A stretch of DNA of 64,000 bases. It comes from Aestuariivirga sp. Lineage in GTDB: Bacteria; Pseudomonadota; Alphaproteobacteria; Rhizobiales; Aestuariivirgaceae. Below the pieces are notes generated by a model. That model saw nothing but the letters and a program-made list of their open reading frames with translations, was not told where the DNA came from and made no database searches. The stretch covers positions 62,001-126,000 of the forward strand of contig JAUXUN010000079.1 of assembly GCA_030680855.1 (NCBI GenBank), in the 5' to 3' direction. This document shows, piece by piece, positions 1-7,990 of the stretch; within the stretch, counting starts at the first letter, position 1, and every line of letters starts with the position of its first letter. The translations under genes were made by a program, and so were the position numbers.

Positions 1-352
1 CGCCCGTGGGTTGGAGTGTGGTTGCGCTGGTATTGGTAAAGCCCGCCACAAAGGTGAGCGATAGCCCTAGCGCGACGGTAGGGGCCGTCATCGTTAGCGT
101 CTGGGCATTGGCTGACCCACCGCTGGTTCCGCCGTCCTGGGCCGCTTCTATGCGAATGGTAAAGGGCTGTTCCATCGCCCGGATACGGAGCGGCGGGGAC
201 CAGAACTTTTCTCCCGGCTCGCCGAAGCCGTAGTGAATGCGCTGTTCGGCCAGCGTCACCCATTCGTCGTCCCTGTCAGTCACTATCGAGGTTGAATCAT
301 CCTCATAGTTCTGGATAGCCGACAACAGTTCAGCATAAGTTGAAATCGCCAA
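1..352 (-). CDS. Phage tail/head adaptor-like protein, C-terminus cut by window edge
   Basis: The 117 visible residues begin LAISTYAELLSAIQNY and continue with a VTLAEQRI segment. This resembles the phage adaptor family whose members start with a T-Y-A-x-L-x-x-A-I pattern followed by an L-A-E-x-R-I helix. These proteins join the portal to the tail in short-tailed phages. The start must be a TTG at 350-352: an in-frame TGA lies two codons upstream, and a good ribosome binding site (AAGGTG) sits 7 nt before the TTG. It is the last visible gene of the leftward late operon. The family assignment rests on motif resemblance only. Confidence 0.6.
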   Translation of the reverse strand, partial: MAISTYAELLSAIQNYEDDSTSIVTDRDDEWVTLAEQRIHYGFGEPGEKFWSPPLRIRAMEQPFTIRIEAAQDGGTSGGSANAQTLTMTAPTVALGLSLTFVAGFTNTSATTLQPTG

Positions 353-446
353 TTGAATTCACCTTTCAGAGGGTTTGGGCGGCCTTCGGTGAGGAAAAAC
401 CGCCCGCCCCTAAGCGCTGCACGGGAGAGGAGCCGGAGCGCTATTC

Positions 447-1193
447 CTAGCGCTCACGCCAGACGTAAATGTAATCAATTGTCATTACGTCGGCAGCGGC
501 GGAACCCGCCTGAACGCCAAAGCTGACGGTCATTTCAGTTGTGGAGGGTGTTGCGGTAAGCGAGCCCAGCACTACGTCATCAACCGCATAGGTGAAGGTT
601 GAAATGCCGTCGTAGAACCATGACACCTTGAGAAAGGTATCATCGACAACGGTATGAATGCCGGTTGTCGCGGTATCGACCGATGCCGACATGCTGTGGA
701 AATCAAGCAGTGCGTCGCCGTCATCCTTTTGGAAATAAACCCCGGCAGACGTTGCCAGCGGCGTGGTGTCCCGGATATGCAGGCCCATGACAAAGTCGGA
801 CTGCGTTGCATCGCCAATCTTGAAGCGGGATTCGAAATACATCTGCTTTCCGGCAAGAACGGTGAAGATTTCACCGACCGACTGCAAATGTGCCGCGTCA
901 TCCTCAGCGGTGAGCGTGGTGAGTACCAGGGTGCCGCCATTGGCATCACCCATGGCCTGTGTCGAGTCGTTGATTTCAGTGACTACCCAGTCGCCAGCGG
1001 TGTATTTGAAAAAATCATCAAACCACGTAAAGTCGCGGGCACCGAATGGGGTCGTGAGTTTGTCACGCCCGCGCATCCAATGGGCTGCCGGAAGGTTGTT
1101 GAAGCCTTCCGAGAAGTTGGCCGGGGCGGCATAGGCAAGCCCTGCGGCCATGGCAAGAGCGGCAAACGCCGCCAAAGGACGGTAAAGTTTCAT
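447..1193 (-). CDS. Secreted-type phage protein with likely beta-sandwich fold
   Basis: 248 residues. The N-terminus is a clear Sec-type signal peptide (MKLYRPLAAFAALAMAAGLAYA, cleavage probably after AYA). The rest is rich in beta-type alternating residues and ends in an IDYIYVWRER segment typical of concanavalin/LamG-like jelly-roll domains, so it may bind a carbohydrate or the cell surface. GGAGACTACA before the ATG gives a ribosome binding site. It lies between the tRNA-Gln and the adaptor gene in the late operon. A signal peptide is unusual for a virion protein, so it may instead act on the host envelope. No specific function is recognised. Confidence 0.65.
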   Translation of the reverse strand: MKLYRPLAAFAALAMAAGLAYAAPANFSEGFNNLPAAHWMRGRDKLTTPFGARDFTWFDDFFKYTAGDWVVTEINDSTQAMGDANGGTLVLTTLTAEDDAAHLQSVGEIFTVLAGKQMYFESRFKIGDATQSDFVMGLHIRDTTPLATSAGVYFQKDDGDALLDFHSMSASVDTATTGIHTVVDDTFLKVSWFYDGISTFTYAVDDVVLGSLTATPSTTEMTVSFGVQAGSAAADVMTIDYIYVWRER

Positions 1194-1289
1194 TGTAGTC
1201 TCCGTTAATAGTTAGGGGGCTGCGTTATTGGGGCTTGCGCCGCTCAATTTGTGTCTATCTCTCCACCTGTGGGGGTGTTGCGGGGGAAC

Positions 1290-1364
1290 TGGCTCTGCCT
1301 CTTGGAGTCGAACCAAGATTGGCGCAGTCAAAGTGCGCTGTCCTGCCTGTTAGACGAAGGCAGA
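1290..1364 (-). tRNA. Phage-encoded tRNA-Gln (anticodon TTG)
   Basis: A 75-nt cloverleaf can be drawn by eye. The acceptor TCTGCCT pairs with AGGCAGA, with discriminator G and encoded CCA. The D stem is GTCT/GGAC with an 8-nt loop. The anticodon stem GCGCA/TGCGC carries loop CTTTGAC (anticodon TTG). The variable loop is 4 nt. The T stem CTTGG/CCAAG carries loop TTCGACT. All stems pair fully except a T-G wobble in the D stem. It sits inside the late operon, a common place for phage tRNAs that support late gene translation. Confidence 0.85.
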
Positions 1365-1518
1365 AAGACGAGAGCACTTTACGCTTAAGCTACCCGGCAT
1401 TGGTGTTTGCCGAAGTCGGTCGCTACACCTAACATCTCTCTCGAATGCTTTCCCATACCAAATTTAGTGATTCATCGCAAGTGTTGCGGGGGAATAAGGG
1501 TGGTGTTAGGGTGGCGGG

Positions 1519-1659
1519 ATGGAAACGTTTTTCTTATGGACCGGCGTTTTGTTCTGGATAGTCTTTGGTGCCTGCTGGCTGATAATTGAGATCGCAAGAT
1601 GGTTTCCGGATGAAGAGCCGGACGAGGATGCTCCTTATGAGCATCCCATTGGGCATTAG
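1519..1659 (+). CDS. Possible small single-span membrane protein (46 aa)
   Basis: ATG-initiated ORF encoding METFFLWTGVLFWIVFGACW followed by LIIEIARWF and an acidic tail rich in D, E and P. One strongly hydrophobic helix (about residues 4-26) precedes the charged tail. AGGGTGG lies just upstream of the ATG. It runs against the late operon and overlaps the stop of the convergent gene at 1656 by 4 nt. No family is recognised; a membrane-active phage peptide is possible. It could also be chance coding. Confidence 0.35.
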   Translation: METFFLWTGVLFWIVFGACWLIIEIARWFPDEEPDEDAPYEHPIGH

Positions 1660-4001
1660 GCCGATCCTATAAAACTGCGGATGCCCCGGTTGAACTTTCC
1701 GCCCTGGACCCACGCCATGTCGAGGTTTCCGCCCTCTATTTCATTCGCATAGGTGTCAGGCGTGGCGTGTCCCCAGCGGGCATCAATCATTATGTAGTCG
1801 GCAGGATAATAGGCGAGAGCAGCAACATTGGCATTCCCGGCCTGTGAAACAAAGCCCTGTAGATAGTATTGCCATGCCCTTGCCCATGCCCTGCTTTTCT
1901 TCACCGCCACGAGGAAAGCCTGGACTTCCTCACTGCCACTTATTGCCCTGTCCCAGCCGCCCTCGTATTGGAACGCTATTTTGCCGTGCGCCGCCATTTC
2001 ATTGCAATAGGCAGGGAGCAATGTGTTGCGGTAGCGGTTGACCGTCTTGCCGGAAGCCGCTGAACCCAGAACACCGTCAACGTAAGACTGGCATTCGGCC
2101 TCACGGCCCGCATCGGTTGTTGCCGCTGCATAATTTGCGGCCAGTGTTGCAAGATTGGCGTTGTCGAAGGTTGTCCCGGCCTGAAAGTATCCGGCCCAGG
2201 CAAAGCCGTCAAAATGGTCTATCGGATCGCCGCCCCAAGTGTTCCATGCGTCACCGTCATAATTCGCGTTGCCTGTGATGCGCGTGACATTGGGGGAGCT
2301 GATTCCCACCGATCCTTGCCCGCACATGGGATATTTCAGTTGTGGGTGCGCGGGGAAAGCAGCTTTGAGGTCATTAACAAGAATGACCTTGCGGATGGTG
2401 CTATAGCTTGAAGCATCCGACGCGCTGCCCCCATAGCGCAGAAAGCCAAGCCTTGCCTGATAATATGTCTGGCTGAAACCCGTGCCGCCAAAATTCCAGT
2501 CCTCGCTTGTCCCCTCAACAATAAGCGAGCATCGGGCGGCGGTTGATGTGTTAGTCGCTAGTCCTTCATAGCCGTTCGCGCCATTCAGAATATCGCCTAC
2601 CAGGCCGATACCGAAATGCGATTCCGCGTCATAGTCAGGATCAACCGAAAGCAGCCCACGATGAGGAACGCAGACCCACATATCGGTCGGCCCAAGTCCT
2701 TGCTCAACTTGCATTTCGTTCAACTCGATCATGAACTGCGCCATGATTTCAGGAGATTGCCCCTGCGTCTTTGGAGTGGCCCCGAGATTTGAGAACAGCC
2801 ACGCCCCGTTAATCAGGGTGCTGGCGACGTGGTGCTTGTCGAAAGAAAAGGTCTTGTAGTCTCCCGCCGCTATGTAGTTATTGCTATAGTTTGAGGCTGG
2901 AGTCGTTCCGTCCTCGAAAACAACAGGGTAAGCGCCAAGCCCGCTGCGGTTGAGGGTGATGTACTGCATCACCGTTCCTGCGGTGAAGGTCGTAAACGCC
3001 GTGGTGTTGACCCCGGAAAGCTCAAACGTATCGTCGGTCTTGTTGGCCACCGTGCAAGGCCTGAAAGCAAGCTCGACCATCCCTGCCGAAATGGAGAAGG
3101 TCACTACATCGCCGTCATTGAAACCATGCGCCGCTGCGGTGACAACGCCGGGATTGTCCTTTGTGATCCCGGTAATAGTCTTGGCCCCGCCCCGCACCAT
3201 GCCATTTGTCACCCGGCCAATGACAACCTCGCCGTGCTTCATCGCCTCCGGGCTTCCGGCGCTGTCGGCTATGGCATAGGCATTGGTTCCGGTGATTTCG
3301 CCGTAAGTATCGCAGGCCAGGTGATTGCGCCCGCCCCACGCCTGCCGGGTTGACTTATTGTGGTGCTCGTAACGGCATTCGAGGGAATTGTTGATCGCCC
3401 CTGTGTTCATGAACCGGATGTAGCCGGGATTTAAGGTCACATAGTTCTGAAGATATCCCGTCCTGAAGCACTTGCCCGCCAGAAACCTTGCCTCATCCTC
3501 AAGTCTGTAGAAATGCGCGGCAGTTATGAAGTCCCCGGTATTGGACCTGTCGTGCTGGATAAACCGGGAAGATATAACCCCGCCTGCGCCTGTGTAGGTT
3601 ATGACAATATAAGGGTCAGTCCCGGTGTAGCGACCGTTAGAGACCTCCGCATAGTTGCTGCTCAAGTCCGTATCGACGGTCCATGTTCCGGTGTTGAAAA
3701 TGAACTCGCCGTCGCCATCCCATGTCAGAACACGCTTGCCCGAAAACTCCGTTGACGCCACCATATAGACGCCGAAGCCGCCAACTGACCGTGTGCGTGT
3801 TCCTGCCGTATTCGGAAAGCCTGTAATGCTGTCAACATTGTCAGCATTGAACATTTCGCCTTCGGCCCATCCCGTGCTGAAAGGGCCAAAAGTTGTGCCT
3901 CCCCGGAACATATCAACCAGCGCATCATGTTCCGGCGCTCCGGCGTTCCCGCTGGCACCTAAGTTATGATTGATGCCAGAGCGCTTGGACGGAAAAGTCA
4001 T
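1656..4001 (-). CDS. Large phage virion-associated protein (tail/fibre-like)
   Basis: 781 residues, no signal peptide. Residues about 270-345 form a compact module (GAKTITGITKDNPGVVTAAA, then a G-D-x-V segment and N-K-T-D-D-T-F-E-L) of the kind inserted in phage structural proteins and resembling the E1 FCCH fold. The C-terminal half contains many aromatic residues and segments such as LNEMQVEQGLGPTDMWVCVP and YPADYIMIDARWGH, reminiscent of a glycosidase-like barrel; catalytic residues could not be assigned. The ATG directly follows the stop of the upstream gene at 4002. Its size and place in the late operon suggest a tail, fibre or capsid-surface role. This is inference. Confidence 0.55.
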   Translation of the reverse strand: MTFPSKRSGINHNLGASGNAGAPEHDALVDMFRGGTTFGPFSTGWAEGEMFNADNVDSITGFPNTAGTRTRSVGGFGVYMVASTEFSGKRVLTWDGDGEFIFNTGTWTVDTDLSSNYAEVSNGRYTGTDPYIVITYTGAGGVISSRFIQHDRSNTGDFITAAHFYRLEDEARFLAGKCFRTGYLQNYVTLNPGYIRFMNTGAINNSLECRYEHHNKSTRQAWGGRNHLACDTYGEITGTNAYAIADSAGSPEAMKHGEVVIGRVTNGMVRGGAKTITGITKDNPGVVTAAAHGFNDGDVVTFSISAGMVELAFRPCTVANKTDDTFELSGVNTTAFTTFTAGTVMQYITLNRSGLGAYPVVFEDGTTPASNYSNNYIAAGDYKTFSFDKHHVASTLINGAWLFSNLGATPKTQGQSPEIMAQFMIELNEMQVEQGLGPTDMWVCVPHRGLLSVDPDYDAESHFGIGLVGDILNGANGYEGLATNTSTAARCSLIVEGTSEDWNFGGTGFSQTYYQARLGFLRYGGSASDASSYSTIRKVILVNDLKAAFPAHPQLKYPMCGQGSVGISSPNVTRITGNANYDGDAWNTWGGDPIDHFDGFAWAGYFQAGTTFDNANLATLAANYAAATTDAGREAECQSYVDGVLGSAASGKTVNRYRNTLLPAYCNEMAAHGKIAFQYEGGWDRAISGSEEVQAFLVAVKKSRAWARAWQYYLQGFVSQAGNANVAALAYYPADYIMIDARWGHATPDTYANEIEGGNLDMAWVQGGKFNRGIRSFIGSA

Positions 4002-5480
4002 TTACCATGTCGCTCCGGACTTAGCGGCAAAATAAGCGCCCAGATCAGCCTTTTCCTGCGATGTCAGTTCACGCGCGATTGCCAATGCCTGGAATATTTT
4101 GCCATCCGTCATATCGGCAGATGACGTTCTGCCGCCGAGACGCAAGGTGCCGCTATCGGTGGCAGATGTGTTGCCGTCCGTCAGGAAACTCGTGCTTGTG
4201 GCGTCCTGTGTTTGGCTAAAATGCACATTTGCATTTGAATTGGCGTAGTCTATTTCCGCAATGAAAATTCCGGGAGCGCCGCCACGATCAACTCCACCAG
4301 AAAGCGTGACAGAACTATCAGCATCCAATCGCCTTCCCTGGATACTCATAAAACCGGAAGTCGTTAGGCTTAACCACGCCCTTGCACTACTTGCGTTATT
4401 ACTAAAAAACAGCAATGTTCTGATAGTTGCTTCGCTTGTCAGATCGGCGGCAACAACTATTGTAAGAAAGCCGATGTTATTTGTGACGTTGACCGTAGCC
4501 TTGGCCAGTGAGTCGTTCGTTCCGTCAAAAAGCAGCCAATGCAATCCGCCAGAGGTCTTGTATAATGGCCTATTTGCATCCGTGGCTTGGATTAACGCAT
4601 GGGCATTTGCGGTTCGGTCAAGAATATAGCCCACGGGATCGGCGTCAGAGGCAACAGCGGTCGTGCCATTGCTGAGTTGAAACATGCTTGTGAGATCGCT
4701 CGGGTCAAGCCATAAACCTTTTTCAGACGAAGCAAACAGGTCGAGAGGGCTAAATGTAGAGGCCGCCCCGGTTGTAAACCCATCTCCACTGGCCACATTG
4801 GACTGGTTGGCTTCCGCATCCTCCTGCATGTAATGGGCGAAATATTCTGTTTCTGCGGTGAGCCCGGTAAAGCCGCCAGTTATGTTCTGAACGCCAGTGC
4901 CGGAAACAGCCTGCGAGCCGCTGTCAGCAGCTGTTGCCCCCGTGTGCATTTGCCCTGCCTTGACCTGGGCGGCGCTTGGCGGTGTGGCAGAAGTTGAGAC
5001 AACCCAATAGAGCGTTCCGTTGCCTTCATCGGTTGATACCGAGCCTGTTCCTGCCGTAGCTCCGTCAGCGGCATCCACAGGGCTTGAAAGCACAGGTGCT
5101 GTTTCATCTAGCCCGGTAAGGGTTTCGCTCACCTCATTGCTGACCGGGCTCGTTGTTGCGCCTCTTATGTGGTAGGCCCGCCATGACCAGTCGCCGTTTG
5201 CGAATTGGGGCAGCCCGAAGTTAAATTCAAAGTCGCCTGATAGATCATCCGTGGTGAGTTCGTAATCCGCAAAATCAACCTGAGCCGCGTAGGGAATGGC
5301 ATCATCCCACTCGATACGGATTATGTCGCCAGCTTGAGGACCGGTGAGGTCAAAGCCCCATAGCGGGGTGTTGTCTGTCCCATCTGTCAGCAGCGTCAGC
5401 ACAGGCTTGGTGAGAGAGAAGCCGCCCGCCGCCCCCGCCCTGATATGTATCCGCCCAATGCTCAAGCCAATAGAAGGCAT
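4002..5480 (-). CDS. Phage virion-associated protein with Fn3-like and LamG-like domains
   Basis: 492 residues. About residues 20-125 and 128-245 look like Ig/fibronectin-type beta domains; the second contains GTLYWVVSTSATPPSAAQV and the L-T-x-x-T-E-Y pattern usual in Fn3 repeats. Residues about 250-490 resemble a concanavalin/LamG-type lectin domain, with WLLFDGTNDSL and a terminal L-T-x-x-E-x-x-x-L-x-x-Y-F segment that often closes such domains. Domains of this kind decorate virion surfaces and may bind glycans. It lies in the late operon two bases from the next upstream gene. Exact location in the particle is unknown. Confidence 0.6.
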   Translation of the reverse strand: MPSIGLSIGRIHIRAGAAGGFSLTKPVLTLLTDGTDNTPLWGFDLTGPQAGDIIRIEWDDAIPYAAQVDFADYELTTDDLSGDFEFNFGLPQFANGDWSWRAYHIRGATTSPVSNEVSETLTGLDETAPVLSSPVDAADGATAGTGSVSTDEGNGTLYWVVSTSATPPSAAQVKAGQMHTGATAADSGSQAVSGTGVQNITGGFTGLTAETEYFAHYMQEDAEANQSNVASGDGFTTGAASTFSPLDLFASSEKGLWLDPSDLTSMFQLSNGTTAVASDADPVGYILDRTANAHALIQATDANRPLYKTSGGLHWLLFDGTNDSLAKATVNVTNNIGFLTIVVAADLTSEATIRTLLFFSNNASSARAWLSLTTSGFMSIQGRRLDADSSVTLSGGVDRGGAPGIFIAEIDYANSNANVHFSQTQDATSTSFLTDGNTSATDSGTLRLGGRTSSADMTDGKIFQALAIARELTSQEKADLGAYFAAKSGATW

Positions 5481-5481
5481 G

Positions 5482-5778
5482 TCAGTTGGTTATTTCCGTG
5501 ACGTGCATCGTGCCGTTGTCGGCGGAACGGATTGCGGAAATCTTCTCGCCGGGGCGGATCGCAAAATACTCCGGCACCCCGGCTGGCATGTACATATCAG
5601 CAGTCGTGGCCGCCAAGTTTCCTTGATGGCCGATGCTGATATGCCCTGCCGTGGTAAGAACAACGCGGACCAGGAATATGTTTGGACTGATAGCGTTGGC
5701 AATACGGCCATGGGTGCCGGTGAAAGCTACGCTTTGGCTAACGCCCGGCCTGCCGTAAGTAGCATATGGTCCTGACAT
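5482..5778 (-). CDS. Small phage virion-associated protein
   Basis: 98 residues ending in RPGEKISAIRSADNGTMHVT plus EITN. This is an all-beta pattern like the short decoration or head-fibre proteins often encoded between capsid and tail genes. The G-E-K-I-S-A-I-R/ADNGT-type ending is frequent in phage proteins whose function is to cap or coat the particle. No catalytic motif is visible. The gene is 12 bases downstream of the signal-peptide protein at 5791-6381 and 1 base from the gene at 4002-5480, so it is co-transcribed with them. Function is not known. Confidence 0.5.
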   Translation of the reverse strand: MSGPYATYGRPGVSQSVAFTGTHGRIANAISPNIFLVRVVLTTAGHISIGHQGNLAATTADMYMPAGVPEYFAIRPGEKISAIRSADNGTMHVTEITN

Positions 5779-5790
5779 GTTGTGTTATCC

Positions 5791-6381
5791 TTATGAAGCG
5801 TAGAATACGCGGCAGTAGAACGCGCCCGCGCCGACATCGCCAGCGGAGGTAACGCCGATGGAAACCGTTGCACCAGCCGCAATCAGCGAAGTGCCGGAGG
5901 GCGAAGACGTGGCGCTAAGAACGTTGTCGGCAATGGAGAGAGAAATTGCCGGTTTAAGGGACGCCGCAGCACTGCGCAATTCAAAGGTCATCGGGCTACC
6001 CGTTGCGCCCATATCCGTGCTGTAGCAGGTCATGCCAAGCGGATAGAACGCCGTAGCGGTAAGGGCCGGTTCATCGGCGGTGGCTTCGGTCGCGTTTCCT
6101 GAGGCATCAGAGTTACAGGTAACGCGGGCGACTGTTGCAGAATCGATCACCGCCTGGCTTGGTCCATAATAGATTGTGTTGGCGTTGATCGTCGCTATGT
6201 CACCGCAGATTTCAAAATAATTGAACACACCGCCGCTGAAGCAAAGGCGGTCAGCGGAGCCGTTCTGGTTATAGCAAAGTGCGCCGTTGTCGAGTTGGCG
6301 CTGATCCATCCCTGCCCACGCCGCAGCGGAGGCAAAGCCGAGTGCCACCAATGTGGCGAGCAAGAGTTTTTTCATGGTCAT
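5791..6381 (-). CDS. Phage protein with Sec signal peptide
   Basis: 196 residues starting MTMKKLLLATLVALGFASAA with an A-W-A cleavage motif, a standard Sec signal peptide. The mature part has six or more cysteines (ALCYN, RLCFS, EICGD, VTCNS, MTCYS, FYCRV), suggesting disulfide bonds in the periplasm. AAGGA lies upstream of the ATG pair. Together with 447-1193 it is the second signal-peptide protein in the virion gene block. It may be a lysogenic-conversion or envelope protein rather than a structural one. No family is recognised. Confidence 0.6.
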   Translation of the reverse strand: MTMKKLLLATLVALGFASAAAWAGMDQRQLDNGALCYNQNGSADRLCFSGGVFNYFEICGDIATINANTIYYGPSQAVIDSATVARVTCNSDASGNATEATADEPALTATAFYPLGMTCYSTDMGATGSPMTFELRSAAASLKPAISLSIADNVLSATSSPSGTSLIAAGATVSIGVTSAGDVGAGAFYCRVFYAS

Positions 6382-6387
6382 GTTTCC

Positions 6388-6747
6388 TTAGATTGGTTTA
6401 CCGTTATCGGTGCGGAAATGCCGGAATTCCGGCATTTCCAGAAGGCGAATAAACGCCTGTTCATGGTCTTTGTTGAACACATCAACGCCATGGACCTTTT
6501 TCCAGAATTCAATCATGTGCAGGGGTACGCTCGCCACATGCTTCAGGTCACGGGATTTCCCGTAGCCGTTTCTGCCGTCGTTCTGGAGGGCCAGATTGTG
6601 GTCTGTGTTGGGCGCAAGATCGGCGCTGATTGTCCGGATGTAGTTCTTGCCGTCCACCTTTTCCATTTTCTGCACAACCCCGGTGAAGGGGTCAACATCA
6701 ATGAGCGGGTAGAGCAGTTCGTCTACTTTTTGAGGCTTGGTTTCCAT
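6388..6747 (-). CDS. Phage hypothetical protein (119 aa)
   Basis: Hydrophilic protein of 119 residues that contains no membrane segment. The start lies inside the end of the upstream gene (6723-6959), a 25-nt overlap that implies translational coupling. GAAGGCG precedes the ATG. It sits between the capsid gene and the signal-peptide protein in the late operon, where head-completion or decoration proteins are common. No known motif is visible. Confidence 0.55.
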   Translation of the reverse strand: METKPQKVDELLYPLIDVDPFTGVVQKMEKVDGKNYIRTISADLAPNTDHNLALQNDGRNGYGKSRDLKHVASVPLHMIEFWKKVHGVDVFNKDHEQAFIRLLEMPEFRHFRTDNGKPI

Positions 6748-6959
6748 TGCGCCTTCACAAAGTTGCGTTCGTTGAGAAGCTCAAAATCCGCTTCGCTCAA
6801 ATCCACAACATCGCCCGCGAACAGGCGTTTATTGTTAGAAGCCCAACAGCGTTTGATAACTTCGGCCCGGACCATGCCTTCCGGCACATCACCCTTGGTG
6901 TCGTGCAGCGGGCGGGCATCTTCAGGCTTCGGGGGTTCTCTGTGTTTAGGACCGGCCAT
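6723..6959 (-). CDS. Phage hypothetical protein downstream of capsid (78 aa)
   Basis: The start is set at the ATG at 6957-6959 because a near-perfect ribosome binding site (AAGGAG) sits 5 nt upstream; a longer reading from 7025 lacks such a site. The protein begins MAGPKHREPPKPEDARPLHD and ends with a compact segment (RLFAGDVVDLSEADFELL, then R-N-F-V-K). That ending resembles short head-tail connector-like phage proteins which follow the capsid gene. The assignment to that role is inference from position and pattern. Confidence 0.55.
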   Translation of the reverse strand: MAGPKHREPPKPEDARPLHDTKGDVPEGMVRAEVIKRCWASNNKRLFAGDVVDLSEADFELLNERNFVKAQWKPSLKK

Positions 6960-7024
6960 GTTATCTCCTTTGTTGCGAGAAAGGGCAGGGATACGATCCC
7001 CACCCTCTATTTGATGTTTGGTCA

Positions 7025-7975
7025 TTATGAATCGGTAAGGTCGGCAATCACGCCGTGGCCTGCTTCGTTGCCGACAACCAGCGTGTATTCAGCCAAAAGC
7101 TGAACACGGTCTGAGTCGCCGGTCTTGGCAAGCTTGTGCGTGGAGAACGGACGCAGATACCCGACCTTCATGTATTCAGGGTCGAGAACCAGCGCCGAAC
7201 GCGAACGGCTGAAGCGGTTAGGCACGACTTTCAAAGTGCCGAAGTCCGACTTGTAGATGTCTATTGCCGCGAACAATTTCTCGCTCTTGGAATCGTTCTG
7301 CCGTGTTGCGTTGCCGGTGAAGGTGGACATCACCTGCTTGTTGAACGCGCCGACCATGACGGTGGTTGGTTCTGCGCCCGCATTAAAGCACTCGCGGATG
7401 ACTTCCTTCAGAAGTGTTTCGGTAAATGCCCGCTGCGTCCCGTCAGTTGCCGCCACCGTATTGCCGGAGCTAAAGCCACCATCGGAACCGCCAGCACCAC
7501 GGCTTTCGTTCGTTTCAATCCACGATTCAAAGCCGCCAAGCTCACGCGCTGTGGTGGAGTTGCCAGTAACCGAAGCATTATTGCTGGTCAGGAGCGATTC
7601 CATATCGCGTTTCAGTTCCTTGCCGTTCTTGGCAATGAGGTAATCAAGTTCATCGCCACGGCCAGCCGAGTCAACGGCACGAGACGTGCCGGAAACCAGA
7701 ATGACCTTATCGGAGATGTTGCAGCGATTGCTGACACGCATCGTTGCGACTTGCGCATTGGTTGTGGCGTCATCGCCTTCAATCACGTGGTTGGTTGCGG
7801 ATGCCGCGCCAAGCACGTCAGTTTGCCATTCATGCAAAACCTGTTTGCACTTTACACGCCCCGCCGCCGTCATAAACGGAGTGGCGGTGGGGGAAATGTC
7901 GTAAATGATGTCTTCGAGGTCTTCCTTGATGCCGACCATGTCGAAGGCATCAAAGGTATCTTCGGGTTGTGCCAT
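7025..7975 (-). CDS. Major capsid protein, SU10/DUF5309 family
   Basis: 316 residues. The N-terminal part (TFDAFDMVGIKEDLEDIIYD and SPTATPFMTAAGR), the middle segment HEWQTDVLGAA and the C-terminal LDPEYMKVGYLRPF match the pattern of the SU10-type (DUF5309) major capsid proteins with an HK97-like fold. Length fits the family. It lies directly downstream of the predicted scaffold protein and portal, the usual order of phage head genes. This is one of the best supported assignments in the prophage. Confidence 0.85.
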   Translation of the reverse strand: MAQPEDTFDAFDMVGIKEDLEDIIYDISPTATPFMTAAGRVKCKQVLHEWQTDVLGAASATNHVIEGDDATTNAQVATMRVSNRCNISDKVILVSGTSRAVDSAGRGDELDYLIAKNGKELKRDMESLLTSNNASVTGNSTTARELGGFESWIETNESRGAGGSDGGFSSGNTVAATDGTQRAFTETLLKEVIRECFNAGAEPTTVMVGAFNKQVMSTFTGNATRQNDSKSEKLFAAIDIYKSDFGTLKVVPNRFSRSRSALVLDPEYMKVGYLRPFSTHKLAKTGDSDRVQLLAEYTLVVGNEAGHGVIADLTDS

Positions 7976-7990
7976 TGGAGTAGCCTATGA

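Noticed and set aside
1365-1420. tRNA-like D-arm sequence (TAGCTTAAGCGTAAAGTGCT on the minus strand) just upstream of tRNA-Gln
   Set aside because: No anticodon stem, T arm or acceptor can be paired with it, so it is at most a remnant and not a gene.
7136-7990. 284-residue + strand ORF opposite the major capsid gene
   Set aside because: Shadow of a well supported capsid protein; no recognisable protein pattern of its own.
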